From an uncultured Ruminococcus sp. (lineage in GTDB: Bacteria > Bacillota > Clostridia > Oscillospirales > CAG-272), in NCBI GenBank assembly GCA_902766575.1, contig CACXED010000127.1:1-9067 (forward strand): DNA of 9,067 nucleotides, read 5' to 3'. Every line of letters starts with the position of its first letter. The first letter of the stretch is position 1. Positions 1 through 5,453 of this stretch are shown here, in pieces. A program made the position numbers and the translations under genes. Below the pieces are notes generated by a model that worked only from the letters and a program-made list of their open reading frames with translations, did no database searches and had not been told where the DNA came from.

Positions 1-75
1 TTAAAGGATATCCGCCAACATGACCTTGGCTTGCCGGTCTTTTAAGCCCTCCGGCGGGGCTTTGGGTGGTCAGAA
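1..75. other. Sequence downstream of rpsJ, no gene start visible
   Basis: These 75 bases follow the rpsJ stop codon on the minus strand. They hold a 6-bp stem (44-49 with 57-62, 7-nt loop) that is not followed by a clear U-tract on the minus strand. In most bacteria rplC follows rpsJ, and its start may lie just beyond the window edge. No ribosome binding site with a start codon for it is seen here. The short stem could be a weak pause or intercistronic structure; I would not call it a terminator. Confidence 0.4.
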
Positions 76-387
76 TCAGAGCTTGATCTCGATCTCGACG
101 CCGGCGGGAAGCTCGAGGCTCATAAGAGCTTCGATGGTCTTCTGAGACGGCTTGATGACGTCGATCAGACGCTTGTGAGTCCTGAGCTCGAACTGCTCGC
201 GGCTGTCCTTGTACTTGTGGACTGCGCGGAGAATCGTGATGATCTCCTTCTCGGTCGGGAGCGGAATCGGACCGGACACCGCTGCGTCGTTGCGCTTTGC
301 GGTCTCGACGATCTTCTGAGCCGCCTGATCGATCAGGGTGTGATCGTAGCTCTTGAGACGGATTCTGATTTTTTCCTTGACTGCCAT
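76..387 (-). CDS. rpsJ: 30S ribosomal protein S10 (NusE)
   Basis: This is the small-subunit protein S10. It also acts as NusE, partner of NusB in transcription antitermination. The 103-residue product has the usual length and family hallmarks: the N-terminal IRIRLKSYDH segment, then SGPIPLPT near residue 39, the KDSREQFELRTHKRLIDV block near residues 60-77, and the GVEIEIKL ending. The start is secure: a full AAGGAGG Shine-Dalgarno lies at 396-402, eight bases upstream of the ATG. It is the first gene after a strong leftward promoter and long leader, as expected for the head of an S10-type ribosomal protein operon. The next gene of that operon is not in the window. Confidence 0.98.
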   Translation of the reverse strand: MAVKEKIRIRLKSYDHTLIDQAAQKIVETAKRNDAAVSGPIPLPTEKEIITILRAVHKYKDSREQFELRTHKRLIDVIKPSQKTIEALMSLELPAGVEIEIKL

Positions 388-643
388 GATTTTTGCCTCC
401 TTCTTCAGTTTGGAGGGCGGTTATTTTCAAACACTGCGTCGGGCGTTTCCTGCATCTCCATATTAAAAACCGTAATTCGGGAAGCGAAATACGGATCTTT
501 CCGGGGGATCCGGAAACTGCCTTTTTGCCGCGCCTGATTTGACAACGCCCGGTTAAATATCGGACATACTCCGGTGAAAATTCCCGGCGAAGCACCCGGC
601 AGAGGCACTCGCTGCAACCTTTCACCATAGAACGCACGTCAAC
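388..643 (-). promoter_or_regulatory. Long structured 5' leader of rpsJ
   Basis: About 255 nt lie between the predicted transcription start (near 643) and the rpsJ ATG. Read as minus-strand RNA, the leader can form an 8-bp stem between 619-626 (GGUGAAAG) and 573-580 (UUUUCACC) that encloses short GC hairpins. A possible 5-bp closing helix joins the extreme 5' end (638-642) to 539-543. Further on are a 7-bp hairpin (498-504 with 510-516) and an attenuator-like hairpin at 470-494. S10 operons are known to be controlled through their leaders, by L4 in E. coli and by L4-type leader RNAs in some Firmicutes. That this leader binds L4 is inference. A 70-codon open frame from a TTG at 617 to 405 is present but has no family signature. 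Confidence 0.55.
465..494 (-). terminator. Candidate attenuator hairpin in the rpsJ leader
   Basis: On the minus strand a 10-position stem with one mismatch (outer arm CCGTA, inner arm TTCG, 5-nt loop) occupies 494-470. It is followed directly by five T (469-465) and then AAT. This has the layout of an intrinsic terminator about 80 nt ahead of rpsJ. Its 5' arm (492-494) is shared with an alternative 6-bp stem, 492-497 with 507-512, so the two cannot form together. The stem is partly A/T and the U-tract short, so termination would be partial at best. Confidence 0.4.
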
Positions 644-649
644 TACTAC

Positions 650-678
650 ATTATACACCAGAATCTCAGAAAAAGCAA
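650..678 (-). promoter_or_regulatory. Sigma-A promoter of rpsJ
   Basis: On the minus strand the -35 is TTGCTT (678-673) and the -10 is a perfect TATAAT (655-650), with an optimal 17-bp spacer. The predicted start of transcription is near 643. The region just upstream (about 684-722) is rich in A and T runs and could serve as an UP element for the RNA polymerase alpha subunits, fitting for a ribosomal protein gene. Confidence 0.85.
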
Positions 679-747
679 GGGCTTTTGAAAAAAAATCGTT
701 TTTGCGGCAAAAAATATTTTACGAATTTTCAGCCGTATTTTTGTGCA

Positions 748-763
748 TCCTGTACATACAGGA
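748..763. promoter_or_regulatory. Perfect 7-2-7 inverted repeat, possible operator
   Basis: TCCTGTA (748-754) and TACAGGA (757-763) are exact inverted copies separated by CA. The site is in the divergent region, about 70 bp upstream of the rpsJ -35 and about 65 bp upstream of the TATAAT that precedes the rightward gene. Size and symmetry suit a dimeric repressor. No U-tract follows and the loop would be too small for a stable hairpin, so a protein-binding site is the likelier reading. I do not recognise the regulator. Confidence 0.3.
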
Positions 764-826
764 ATATCTTCCGACAAATTCTCAGAATTTGATAAGAAAA
801 TTCATACTCTGTTCACAGCGGAGGAA

Positions 827-832
827 TATAAT
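827..832 (+). promoter_or_regulatory. Possible -10 element for the membrane-protein gene
   Basis: A perfect TATAAT lies 33 bp upstream of the ATG at 865. No good -35 is present at 16-18 bp; the nearest candidate, TTCATA at 801-806, gives a 20-bp spacer. The promoter is therefore weak, activator-dependent, or misassigned. Confidence 0.35.
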
Positions 833-864
833 AATCAGTAACAATTATTTAAGTGGAGATCATC

Positions 865-1710
865 ATGAACAAAAATAACAGTCTCAAGGGCTTTGTGCTG
901 CTCACGCTTGCGGGAGCGCTGATCTCGGCGGGCGCGAGAATCTGTGCGGTGCTGCTCTGTCTTGATACGGACTACGGGGTTTACAAGCGCGGAAGCGTTC
1001 TGCCGACAGTCACGCATATACTGACCTTCGCGATCTGCGCGGCTTTAGCGGTATACGGCTTCATCAAGGCGAAGAATTATCCCCGTCCGGCGGCTCCGAA
1101 CGTTGGAAGCCCGACCGTATTCACGTCCTGCGTCCTGTCTTTCCTGCTCGCGGCGCAGACGCTTCTTTCATTATATAATATACTGATTGCCGGAGCCTCT
1201 CCCGACAGATTCACGGTGCTGAAGATAGTTTTCTCGATCCCGTCGGTCATTTTCTTCCTCTCGCTGATAAAGACTAACGTGAAGCAGACGCCGGCGCTTG
1301 TGTTCATGTCCTTCTTCCCGACCGCCTGGTTCGCTGTGGAGCTGATCGAGGTCTATTTTGACAGGAGCCTGCTTATAACCAGCCCAGCCAAGACCTTCCA
1401 CGAGCTCGCGCTGCTCTCGGCGATGCTCTATCTGCTCTGCGAGTCGAGATTTGTCCTCTCGCGCTCGGACGGCAGACTTTTCTTCGTAACGAGCGGGATT
1501 GCGCCGGTCGTTATCCTGACCTCGGCTCTACCGTCAATGATACTGCCGGACAGGCTGCTCATCGGAAGCAGCGACAGCTTTCTTATCTGTGCGATCGAGT
1601 GCGCGGCGGCTCTCTTTATCCTGACCCGCGCGTGGTCGTTCGCAAAGGAGCCGACGCTCCTGCCCGAGCCTGCAGAGACTCCGGCTCCCGAGACGACGGC
1701 GGAGAACTGA
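865..1710 (+). CDS. Unrecognised polytopic membrane protein, about 8 TM segments
   Basis: I do not recognise a family for this 281-residue protein. Eight hydrophobic stretches are visible, near residues 10-32, 49-67, 86-109, 117-135, 144-165, 178-198, 205-227 and 238-259. They are joined by short loops, and an acidic, Pro/Thr-rich tail (about 261-281) is probably cytoplasmic. There is no nucleotide-binding motif, no conserved transport signature and no cleavable signal. The ATG at 865 is chosen because GGAG at 855-858 sits six bases upstream. A GTG at 853 in the same frame would overlap that site and is less likely. The gene stands alone between divergent rpsJ and its own terminator at 1731, so context gives no hint of function. 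Confidence 0.75.
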   Translation: MNKNNSLKGFVLLTLAGALISAGARICAVLLCLDTDYGVYKRGSVLPTVTHILTFAICAALAVYGFIKAKNYPRPAAPNVGSPTVFTSCVLSFLLAAQTLLSLYNILIAGASPDRFTVLKIVFSIPSVIFFLSLIKTNVKQTPALVFMSFFPTAWFAVELIEVYFDRSLLITSPAKTFHELALLSAMLYLLCESRFVLSRSDGRLFFVTSGIAPVVILTSALPSMILPDRLLIGSSDSFLICAIECAAALFILTRAWSFAKEPTLLPEPAETPAPETTAEN

Positions 1711-1730
1711 CAGCACCCATAAATTTTCAG

Positions 1731-1759
1731 ATCGGCGCGCAGCCCGCGCCGATTTTTTT
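1731..1759 (+). terminator. Intrinsic terminator after the membrane-protein gene
   Basis: A perfect 9-bp stem, ATCGGCGCG (1731-1739) with CGCGCCGAT (1745-1753), has a 5-nt loop and runs into seven T (1753-1759). It begins 20 bases after the stop codon and isolates this gene from the downstream glycosidase promoter. Confidence 0.93.
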
Positions 1760-1779
1760 ATATTCTTTTCAAAAAGCTA

Positions 1780-1808
1780 TTGACTTCCCGGGCTTTTTAC
1801 ATTATAAT
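1780..1808 (+). promoter_or_regulatory. Consensus sigma-A promoter of the GH78 gene
   Basis: TTGACT (1780-1785) and TATAAT (1803-1808) are separated by exactly 17 bp, a near-perfect housekeeping promoter. Transcription should begin near 1815, giving a leader of about 30 nt before the ATG at 1844. There is no room for a long riboswitch. The spacer contains CCCGGG (1787-1792), but no convincing operator or cre-like site is visible. Confidence 0.88.
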
Positions 1809-1843
1809 GGACAGGGAATAAAATTCTGAAAGGAAACAAGCTC

Positions 1844-4210
1844 ATGAAATTCTCAACAAAATTTGTCGCGGCGACCCGCGAGTTCTCTACCTTCGAGAAG
1901 CCGATCCCCGCGCCCTGCTTCAGACGCGAGTTCGAGCTCGGCAAGGTCAAAAGCGCTTCTCTGACCCTCTGCGGTCTCGGAATCTACGACCTTTTCGTAA
2001 ACGGTCAGCGCATCACGCGCGGATATCTCTCGCCCTATCTCTACAATCCCGACGATATCCTCTACTACGACAGCTACGACCTCGCGCCCTATCTCAATGA
2101 AGGTAAAAACGTCGTCGGAGTCTGGCTCGGAAACGGCATGAACGACTCCTTCGGCGGACAGGTCTGGGAATTTGAAACGGCCCGCTGGCGCAGCGCTCCG
2201 AAGCTCGCTCTCACCTTTGAGGCGCAGACCGAGAGCGGCGAGACCGTCGAGTTCGACTCTACCTCGGGCTTCAAGTGTACCGAATCGCCGATCTACTGCG
2301 ACGATATCCGCGTCGGAGAGTTCTACGACGCAAGACTCGAGCTCGGCGACTGGACTATGCCAGGCTACGACGACAGCGGCTGGCGCGATACTATCCCCGC
2401 CGAAACTCCGCGCGGAGAGTGCCGTCTCTGCGACGTCGATCCGATCCTCCCGACACACGAGCTGAAGCCTGTCTCGATAAAGCCCGGAAAGATCTCGCTG
2501 CACTTTGAGTGGAGACAGGCTCTTATAGCTCCGCTCGGCGACGAGATGCTGTTCCACTATCCCGAGGGCGAGGACAACGTCGAGGGCTTCATCTACGACT
2601 TCGGCGTAAATGCCGCCGGACTCTGTCGTCTGCATATAAAGAACGCAAAGCCGGGTCAGAAGATTGTCCTCCAGTTCGGCGAGCAGCTCGCTGAGGACGG
2701 CGGACTTGATCTGCGCGGAATGGCCTTCCTGCCGTACCGCTACGATCACCGCGATATCTACATCTGCAAGGGCGGCGACGAGACCTATATGCCGCGCTTC
2801 ACCTACCACGGCTTCCGCTACTGCCTCGTGACCGGAATCGACGAGTCTCAGGCGACCGAGGAGCTGCTGACCTACGTTGTTATGAACACCTCGCTCGCAC
2901 AGCGTTCGCATTTCTCCTGCTCGGACGAGATGGCGAACAAGCTCTGGGATGCGGCTATTGTCTCCGACCTCGCTAACTTCTACCACTTCCCCACCGACTG
3001 CCCGCACCGCGAAAAGAACGGCTGGACCGGTGACGCCGCACTCTCGGCAGAACAGATGACGATGGTTCTGACTCCCGAGCGCAATTACCGCGAATGGATG
3101 CACAATATCGCAAAGTCAATGAACGACGCCGGAGCGATCCCGGGCATAATTCCGACCTCGGGCTGGGGCTTTGCGTGGGGCAACGGTCCCGCATGGGATA
3201 TCGTCCTTGTCAATCTGCCCTACTACGTATGGCTCTACCGCGGCGATCTGACCATCGCACGCGAGAACGCCGCGCCTATCCTCCGCTACATAAACTACAT
3301 CACCACCCGCAAGGATGAAAAGGGACTCATCCACATCGGACTCGGCGACTGGTGTCCGACAGCGCGCAGCGGTCACGTCGTCGCACCGCTCGAATTCACC
3401 GATACGGTAGTCTGCATCGACATCTGCCGTAAAGCGGCAAAGCTCTTTGAGGCGCTGGGAATGAAGCCGCAGCAGACCTTTGCCGAGACTGTATGCAGCG
3501 ATTTCCTGACCGCCGCAAGAAAGTATCTCATAGACCACAGCGCAAAGACCGCCCTCGGACGCTGCCAGACCACTCAGGCGATGGCTATCTACTACGATAT
3601 CTTCACCGACGCGGAAAAGCCCGAGGCGTTCAATAAGCTCGTCGAGCTCATCGAGAAGAACAACGGCTCGTTCGACTGCGGAATCCTCGGACTGCGCGTG
3701 CTGTTCCACGTCCTGTCCGACTACGGACGCACCGATCTCGCCTACAGGATGATCACCAAGACCGAGTTCCCGTCCTACGGCTACATGATCGCAAACGGAG
3801 CGACCTCGATCTGGGAGGACTTCATCCTCGCCGACAGAAAGCCCAACTCGCGCAATCACCACTTCTTCTGCGACTACATCGCGTGGTTTTTGCAGAACCT
3901 CGTCGGAATCAACGTCAACCCGTATGAGAACAACGCCGCCGAAATCCGTCTCGCGCCGAAGTTCATCGACGCGCTCGACCACGCCGAGGGCGATTACGAC
4001 TCGATCGGCGGAAAAGTCAGCGTTCACTGGGAGCGCGAGGGCGAGGATATCATCTATAGCTTCGAAATTCCCGCCGGAGTCAAGGCCGAGCTTGTCCTGC
4101 CGGACGGCTGGAAGCTCGATAACGGACTCACCTATCTCCACATCTCGGGCAAGCAGTCGCTGCGAATGATAAGCGACTCAAAGCGCGACAACCGCACTAT
4201 GCATGACTAA
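1844..4210 (+). CDS. Glycoside hydrolase family 78, alpha-L-rhamnosidase-like
   Basis: GH78 enzymes hydrolyse terminal alpha-L-rhamnose from plant and bacterial glycans with inversion. This 788-residue protein shows the family's domain order. An N-terminal beta-sandwich lies at about 25-190 (CGLGIYDLFVNGQ near 43-55). A concanavalin-like domain lies at about 215-330 (FIYDFGVN near 249-256). The (alpha/alpha)6 barrel is at about 340-685 and a C-terminal beta-sandwich at about 690-775. The signature DCPHREKNGWTGD at 385-397 supplies D385, E390 (expected general acid) and D397. The SIWED motif supplies E658, expected to be the base, so the catalytic set is intact. No signal peptide is visible, so it probably acts in the cytoplasm on imported oligosaccharides. 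The start is supported by AAAGGAA at 1829-1835. The gene is monocistronic, with no adjacent transporter or regulator. The exact substrate is not determined. Confidence 0.93.
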   Translation: MKFSTKFVAATREFSTFEKPIPAPCFRREFELGKVKSASLTLCGLGIYDLFVNGQRITRGYLSPYLYNPDDILYYDSYDLAPYLNEGKNVVGVWLGNGMNDSFGGQVWEFETARWRSAPKLALTFEAQTESGETVEFDSTSGFKCTESPIYCDDIRVGEFYDARLELGDWTMPGYDDSGWRDTIPAETPRGECRLCDVDPILPTHELKPVSIKPGKISLHFEWRQALIAPLGDEMLFHYPEGEDNVEGFIYDFGVNAAGLCRLHIKNAKPGQKIVLQFGEQLAEDGGLDLRGMAFLPYRYDHRDIYICKGGDETYMPRFTYHGFRYCLVTGIDESQATEELLTYVVMNTSLAQRSHFSCSDEMANKLWDAAIVSDLANFYHFPTDCPHREKNGWTGDAALSAEQMTMVLTPERNYREWMHNIAKSMNDAGAIPGIIPTSGWGFAWGNGPAWDIVLVNLPYYVWLYRGDLTIARENAAPILRYINYITTRKDEKGLIHIGLGDWCPTARSGHVVAPLEFTDTVVCIDICRKAAKLFEALGMKPQQTFAETVCSDFLTAARKYLIDHSAKTALGRCQTTQAMAIYYDIFTDAEKPEAFNKLVELIEKNNGSFDCGILGLRVLFHVLSDYGRTDLAYRMITKTEFPSYGYMIANGATSIWEDFILADRKPNSRNHHFFCDYIAWFLQNLVGINVNPYENNAAEIRLAPKFIDALDHAEGDYDSIGGKVSVHWEREGEDIIYSFEIPAGVKAELVLPDGWKLDNGLTYLHISGKQSLRMISDSKRDNRTMHD

Positions 4211-4215
4211 AATAG

Positions 4216-4250
4216 CCCGCGCACACTTCCGTGTGCGCGGGTCTGTTTTT
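4216..4250 (+). terminator. Strong intrinsic terminator after GH78, possibly bidirectional
   Basis: A perfect 11-bp GC-rich stem, CCCGCGCACAC (4216-4226) with GTGTGCGCGGG (4231-4241), has a TTCC loop and is followed by TCTG and five T (4246-4250). It starts five bases after the GH78 stop. Read leftward, the same stem has a GGAA tetraloop and is followed by CTATTTTAG. It could therefore also stop transcripts leaving the convergent spoIIIA operon, for which no better terminator is seen. Confidence 0.9.
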
Positions 4251-4384
4251 CTAAAAGTTACGCACTTCCGCACCCACGTGAGTGGGTGCGGAACAGAGCC
4301 GCCAGTAGGCGGCGCGAGCGCGAGGTGAGACTTCAAATCACCACAAACTCCAAGCGCGTGTATGGGTGCAGCGTCACGCTGCCG
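4251..4384. repeat. Hairpin-rich intergenic segment between convergent genes
   Basis: This segment holds several inverted repeats. A perfect 12-bp stem pairs 4266-4277 with 4282-4293 around a GTGA tetraloop. A perfect 6-bp stem pairs GCCGCC (4298-4303) with GGCGGC (4308-4313). A 5-bp stem pairs 4324-4328 with 4338-4342. A 7-1-7 palindrome lies at 4368-4382. None has a U-tract on either strand, so they are not ordinary terminators. The cluster resembles a dispersed palindromic (REP-like) element or a structured RNA. With one copy in view I cannot tell which. Confidence 0.4.
4335..4384 (-). pseudogene. Possible 3' remnant of a coding sequence
   Basis: Read on the minus strand in the frame shifted from spoIIIAH, the bases from 4384 leftward translate as GSVTLHPYTRLEFVVI and then a TGA stop near 4337-4335. 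This looks like the C-terminal beta-strand ending of a secreted or carbohydrate-active enzyme rather than random sequence. No start codon or upstream coding part exists, because spoIIIAH occupies that region in another frame. It may be a fragment left by a rearrangement, or chance. I cannot name the parent gene. Confidence 0.25.
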
Positions 4385-4393
4385 TCACGCTGC
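4372..4393. repeat. 11-bp tandem duplication across the spoIIIAH stop
   Basis: CGTCACGCTGC occurs twice in direct succession, at 4372-4382 and 4383-4393. The spoIIIAH stop codon (4385-4387) lies in the right-hand copy. The left-hand copy overlaps a 7-1-7 palindrome, a typical setting for replication slippage. Losing either copy would leave the protein unchanged. Confidence 0.85.
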
Positions 4394-4993
4394 TGATTTT
4401 TCTATTATCTTGATGTTGAGGGGGTCGATGCCGGCTTGCTCCCAGACGATCTCCTTGATCTGAGAAAGCTCGTTGGGGAGTAAACCGTCCGAGCGGACGA
4501 TGACGCTCGCTCCGCCGTCGCTGATAACCGCGACGCACTCCTCAAAGCCCTTGGACTTGATCAGCGTCTCGATCGACGCCTCGGTCTCGATCTCGGCGGC
4601 TATGCGGCTGATGTCGGCGCTCGCCTGCTCGCGGGAGACCTCGTCGGCTGCGGAGGCCACGACGGTCTGGAGCACGGCGATAGCCTGATCCCTCGCCTGC
4701 TGACGCGACAGCTGCGCCGACGCGAAATAGCTGTCCTCGACATAGGGCTGCTCGCTGACCTGATCTCCGGCTCCCAGCGGAGTGCCGTCCGCGACCTTCG
4801 GCGACGAATTGCCGAAAAGCACAAAGTTCAGCACCACCGCTGCTCCGATGAGCAGGATCGAGCAGATGATCACGATATTCCGCGCGCCCAGCTTTTTCAT
4901 GAACCTGCCCGCGCCGTCGAGACCGCGGCGGAATCTTCCCTTCTCGGCGCTTACCAGACCGAGCTCGGTGTCGTTTACTGCGTTTTCATCCAT
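4385..4993 (-). CDS. spoIIIAH: Stage III sporulation protein AH
   Basis: SpoIIIAH is anchored in the mother-cell membrane. In Bacillus subtilis it pairs across the intermembrane space with forespore SpoIIQ, forming the channel that supports late forespore gene expression. This 202-residue product has a basic cytoplasmic N-terminus, one membrane segment at about 39-60, and a Ser/Pro-rich linker. A helical stretch follows (about 95-135), then a ring-building alpha-beta-beta-alpha-beta fold at about 138-198 (ECVAVISDGGASVIVRSDG near 151-169). Length matches the family (about 200-220). AAGGAGA (about nine bases upstream of the ATG) supports the start. It is the last gene of the operon, 91 nt after spoIIIAG. 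It has its own candidate sigma-E promoter. Confidence 0.93.
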   Translation of the reverse strand: MDENAVNDTELGLVSAEKGRFRRGLDGAGRFMKKLGARNIVIICSILLIGAAVVLNFVLFGNSSPKVADGTPLGAGDQVSEQPYVEDSYFASAQLSRQQARDQAIAVLQTVVASAADEVSREQASADISRIAAEIETEASIETLIKSKGFEECVAVISDGGASVIVRSDGLLPNELSQIKEIVWEQAGIDPLNIKIIEKSAA

Positions 4994-5014
4994 AAACTCT
5001 GTCTCCTTTTTTCC

Positions 5015-5042
5015 GACGCGCCGGAACTGAGCCCGGCGCGTC
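5015..5042 (-). other. Intercistronic 10-bp hairpin ahead of spoIIIAH
   Basis: GACGCGCCGG (5015-5024) and CCGGCGCGTC (5033-5042) form a perfect 10-bp stem with an 8-nt loop, in the gap between spoIIIAG and spoIIIAH. On the minus strand the stem is followed by GGAAAAAAGGAG, not by U, so it is not an intrinsic terminator. It ends a few bases before the spoIIIAH ribosome binding site. It could stabilise the spoIIIAH transcript or mark a processing point. Confidence 0.6.
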
Positions 5043-5058
5043 TGTTTGTTACGCTGAA

Positions 5059-5087
5059 AATATATGTCCGCTCTGGCGAAAATATTA
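5059..5087 (-). promoter_or_regulatory. Candidate sigma-E promoter for spoIIIAH
   Basis: On the minus strand TAATATT (5087-5081) fits the sigma-E -35 consensus KMATATT at all seven positions. CATATATT (5066-5059) fits the -10 consensus CATACAnT with one mismatch. The spacer is 14 bp, within the normal range. The -35 includes the spoIIIAG stop codon (5085-5087). Transcription would begin about 60 nt before the spoIIIAH ATG. Sigma-E is the early mother-cell factor that drives the spoIIIA locus in B. subtilis, where an internal promoter is also known. Use of this site is inferred from sequence only. Confidence 0.6.
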
Positions 5088-5453
5088 CTCCCGGCCGCCG
5101 ATAACGCTCACCGAATCTGAGGTTATGCCGTAAAGCGAGCATAATAGTCTCGTCAGCTTGAGCTGCACAACCGGATCGTCGCCGCCCGAGCAGACCACAG
5201 CCGCTCCGCAGACCTTTCCCTCCGTGTCGAGCGTGACCAGCACCGATACGTTCGAAACGCCGCCGACCTGCTCGCAGAAGCTCTTTATGCGCGCCTCAAG
5301 CGCCGTCTCGCTCGACTTTCCTGACGTGGCTCCTCCGCCGCCGAACAGCATCAGCGCCGCTCCGAGCAGCAGCGCCGCGATTATGAACCACAGGCTCTTT
5401 TTCTCCCGTAGAAACCCGAGCAGCCTGCCCGGAGAAAATCGCTCGTCACCCAT
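5085..5453 (-). CDS. spoIIIAG: Stage III sporulation protein AG, minimal form
   Basis: SpoIIIAG forms a large ring in the intermembrane space of the mother cell-forespore channel. The 122-residue product has a short cytoplasmic N-terminus, a membrane segment at about 20-37, a Gly/Ser linker, and a ring-building domain at about 50-118. The domain includes VSNVSVLVTLDTEGK (66-80), the family hallmark GAAVVCSGGDDPVVQLKL (83-100) and VSVIGG. B. subtilis SpoIIIAG is about 229 residues and carries a beta-triangle insertion inside this fold. Here the two strands are joined by only a short TEGK turn, so that insertion seems absent. The start overlaps the end of spoIIIAF by 8 nt, with a GGAGG Shine-Dalgarno nine bases upstream. 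No frameshift is visible. Confidence 0.93.
   Translation of the reverse strand: MGDERFSPGRLLGFLREKKSLWFIIAALLLGAALMLFGGGGATSGKSSETALEARIKSFCEQVGGVSNVSVLVTLDTEGKVCGAAVVCSGGDDPVVQLKLTRLLCSLYGITSDSVSVIGGRE

Noticed and set aside
405..617. 70-codon minus-strand frame with TTG start in the rpsJ leader
   Set aside because: It has no family signature and coincides with the structured leader. A role as a leader peptide cannot be excluded, but nothing supports it.
700..716. TTTTTGC-G-GCAAAAA inverted repeat upstream of the rpsJ promoter
   Set aside because: The central spacer is one base, so no hairpin can form. It is better explained as part of the A/T-rich upstream tract.
803..809. CATACTC upstream of the membrane-protein gene, resembling a sporulation sigma -10
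   Set aside because: No matching -35 lies at the required distance, and one half-site is not enough.
1168..1183. A/T-rich pocket with TATAAT-like sequence inside the membrane-protein gene
   Set aside because: It lies in coding sequence, encodes part of a membrane segment, and lacks a -35 partner.
1853..4141. Two very long open frames (416 and 341 codons) on the strand opposite the GH78 gene
   Set aside because: They mirror the GH78 codons in the complementary frame, as happens with strong C/G third-position bias. They show no family motif, and the sense frame is a complete GH78 enzyme.
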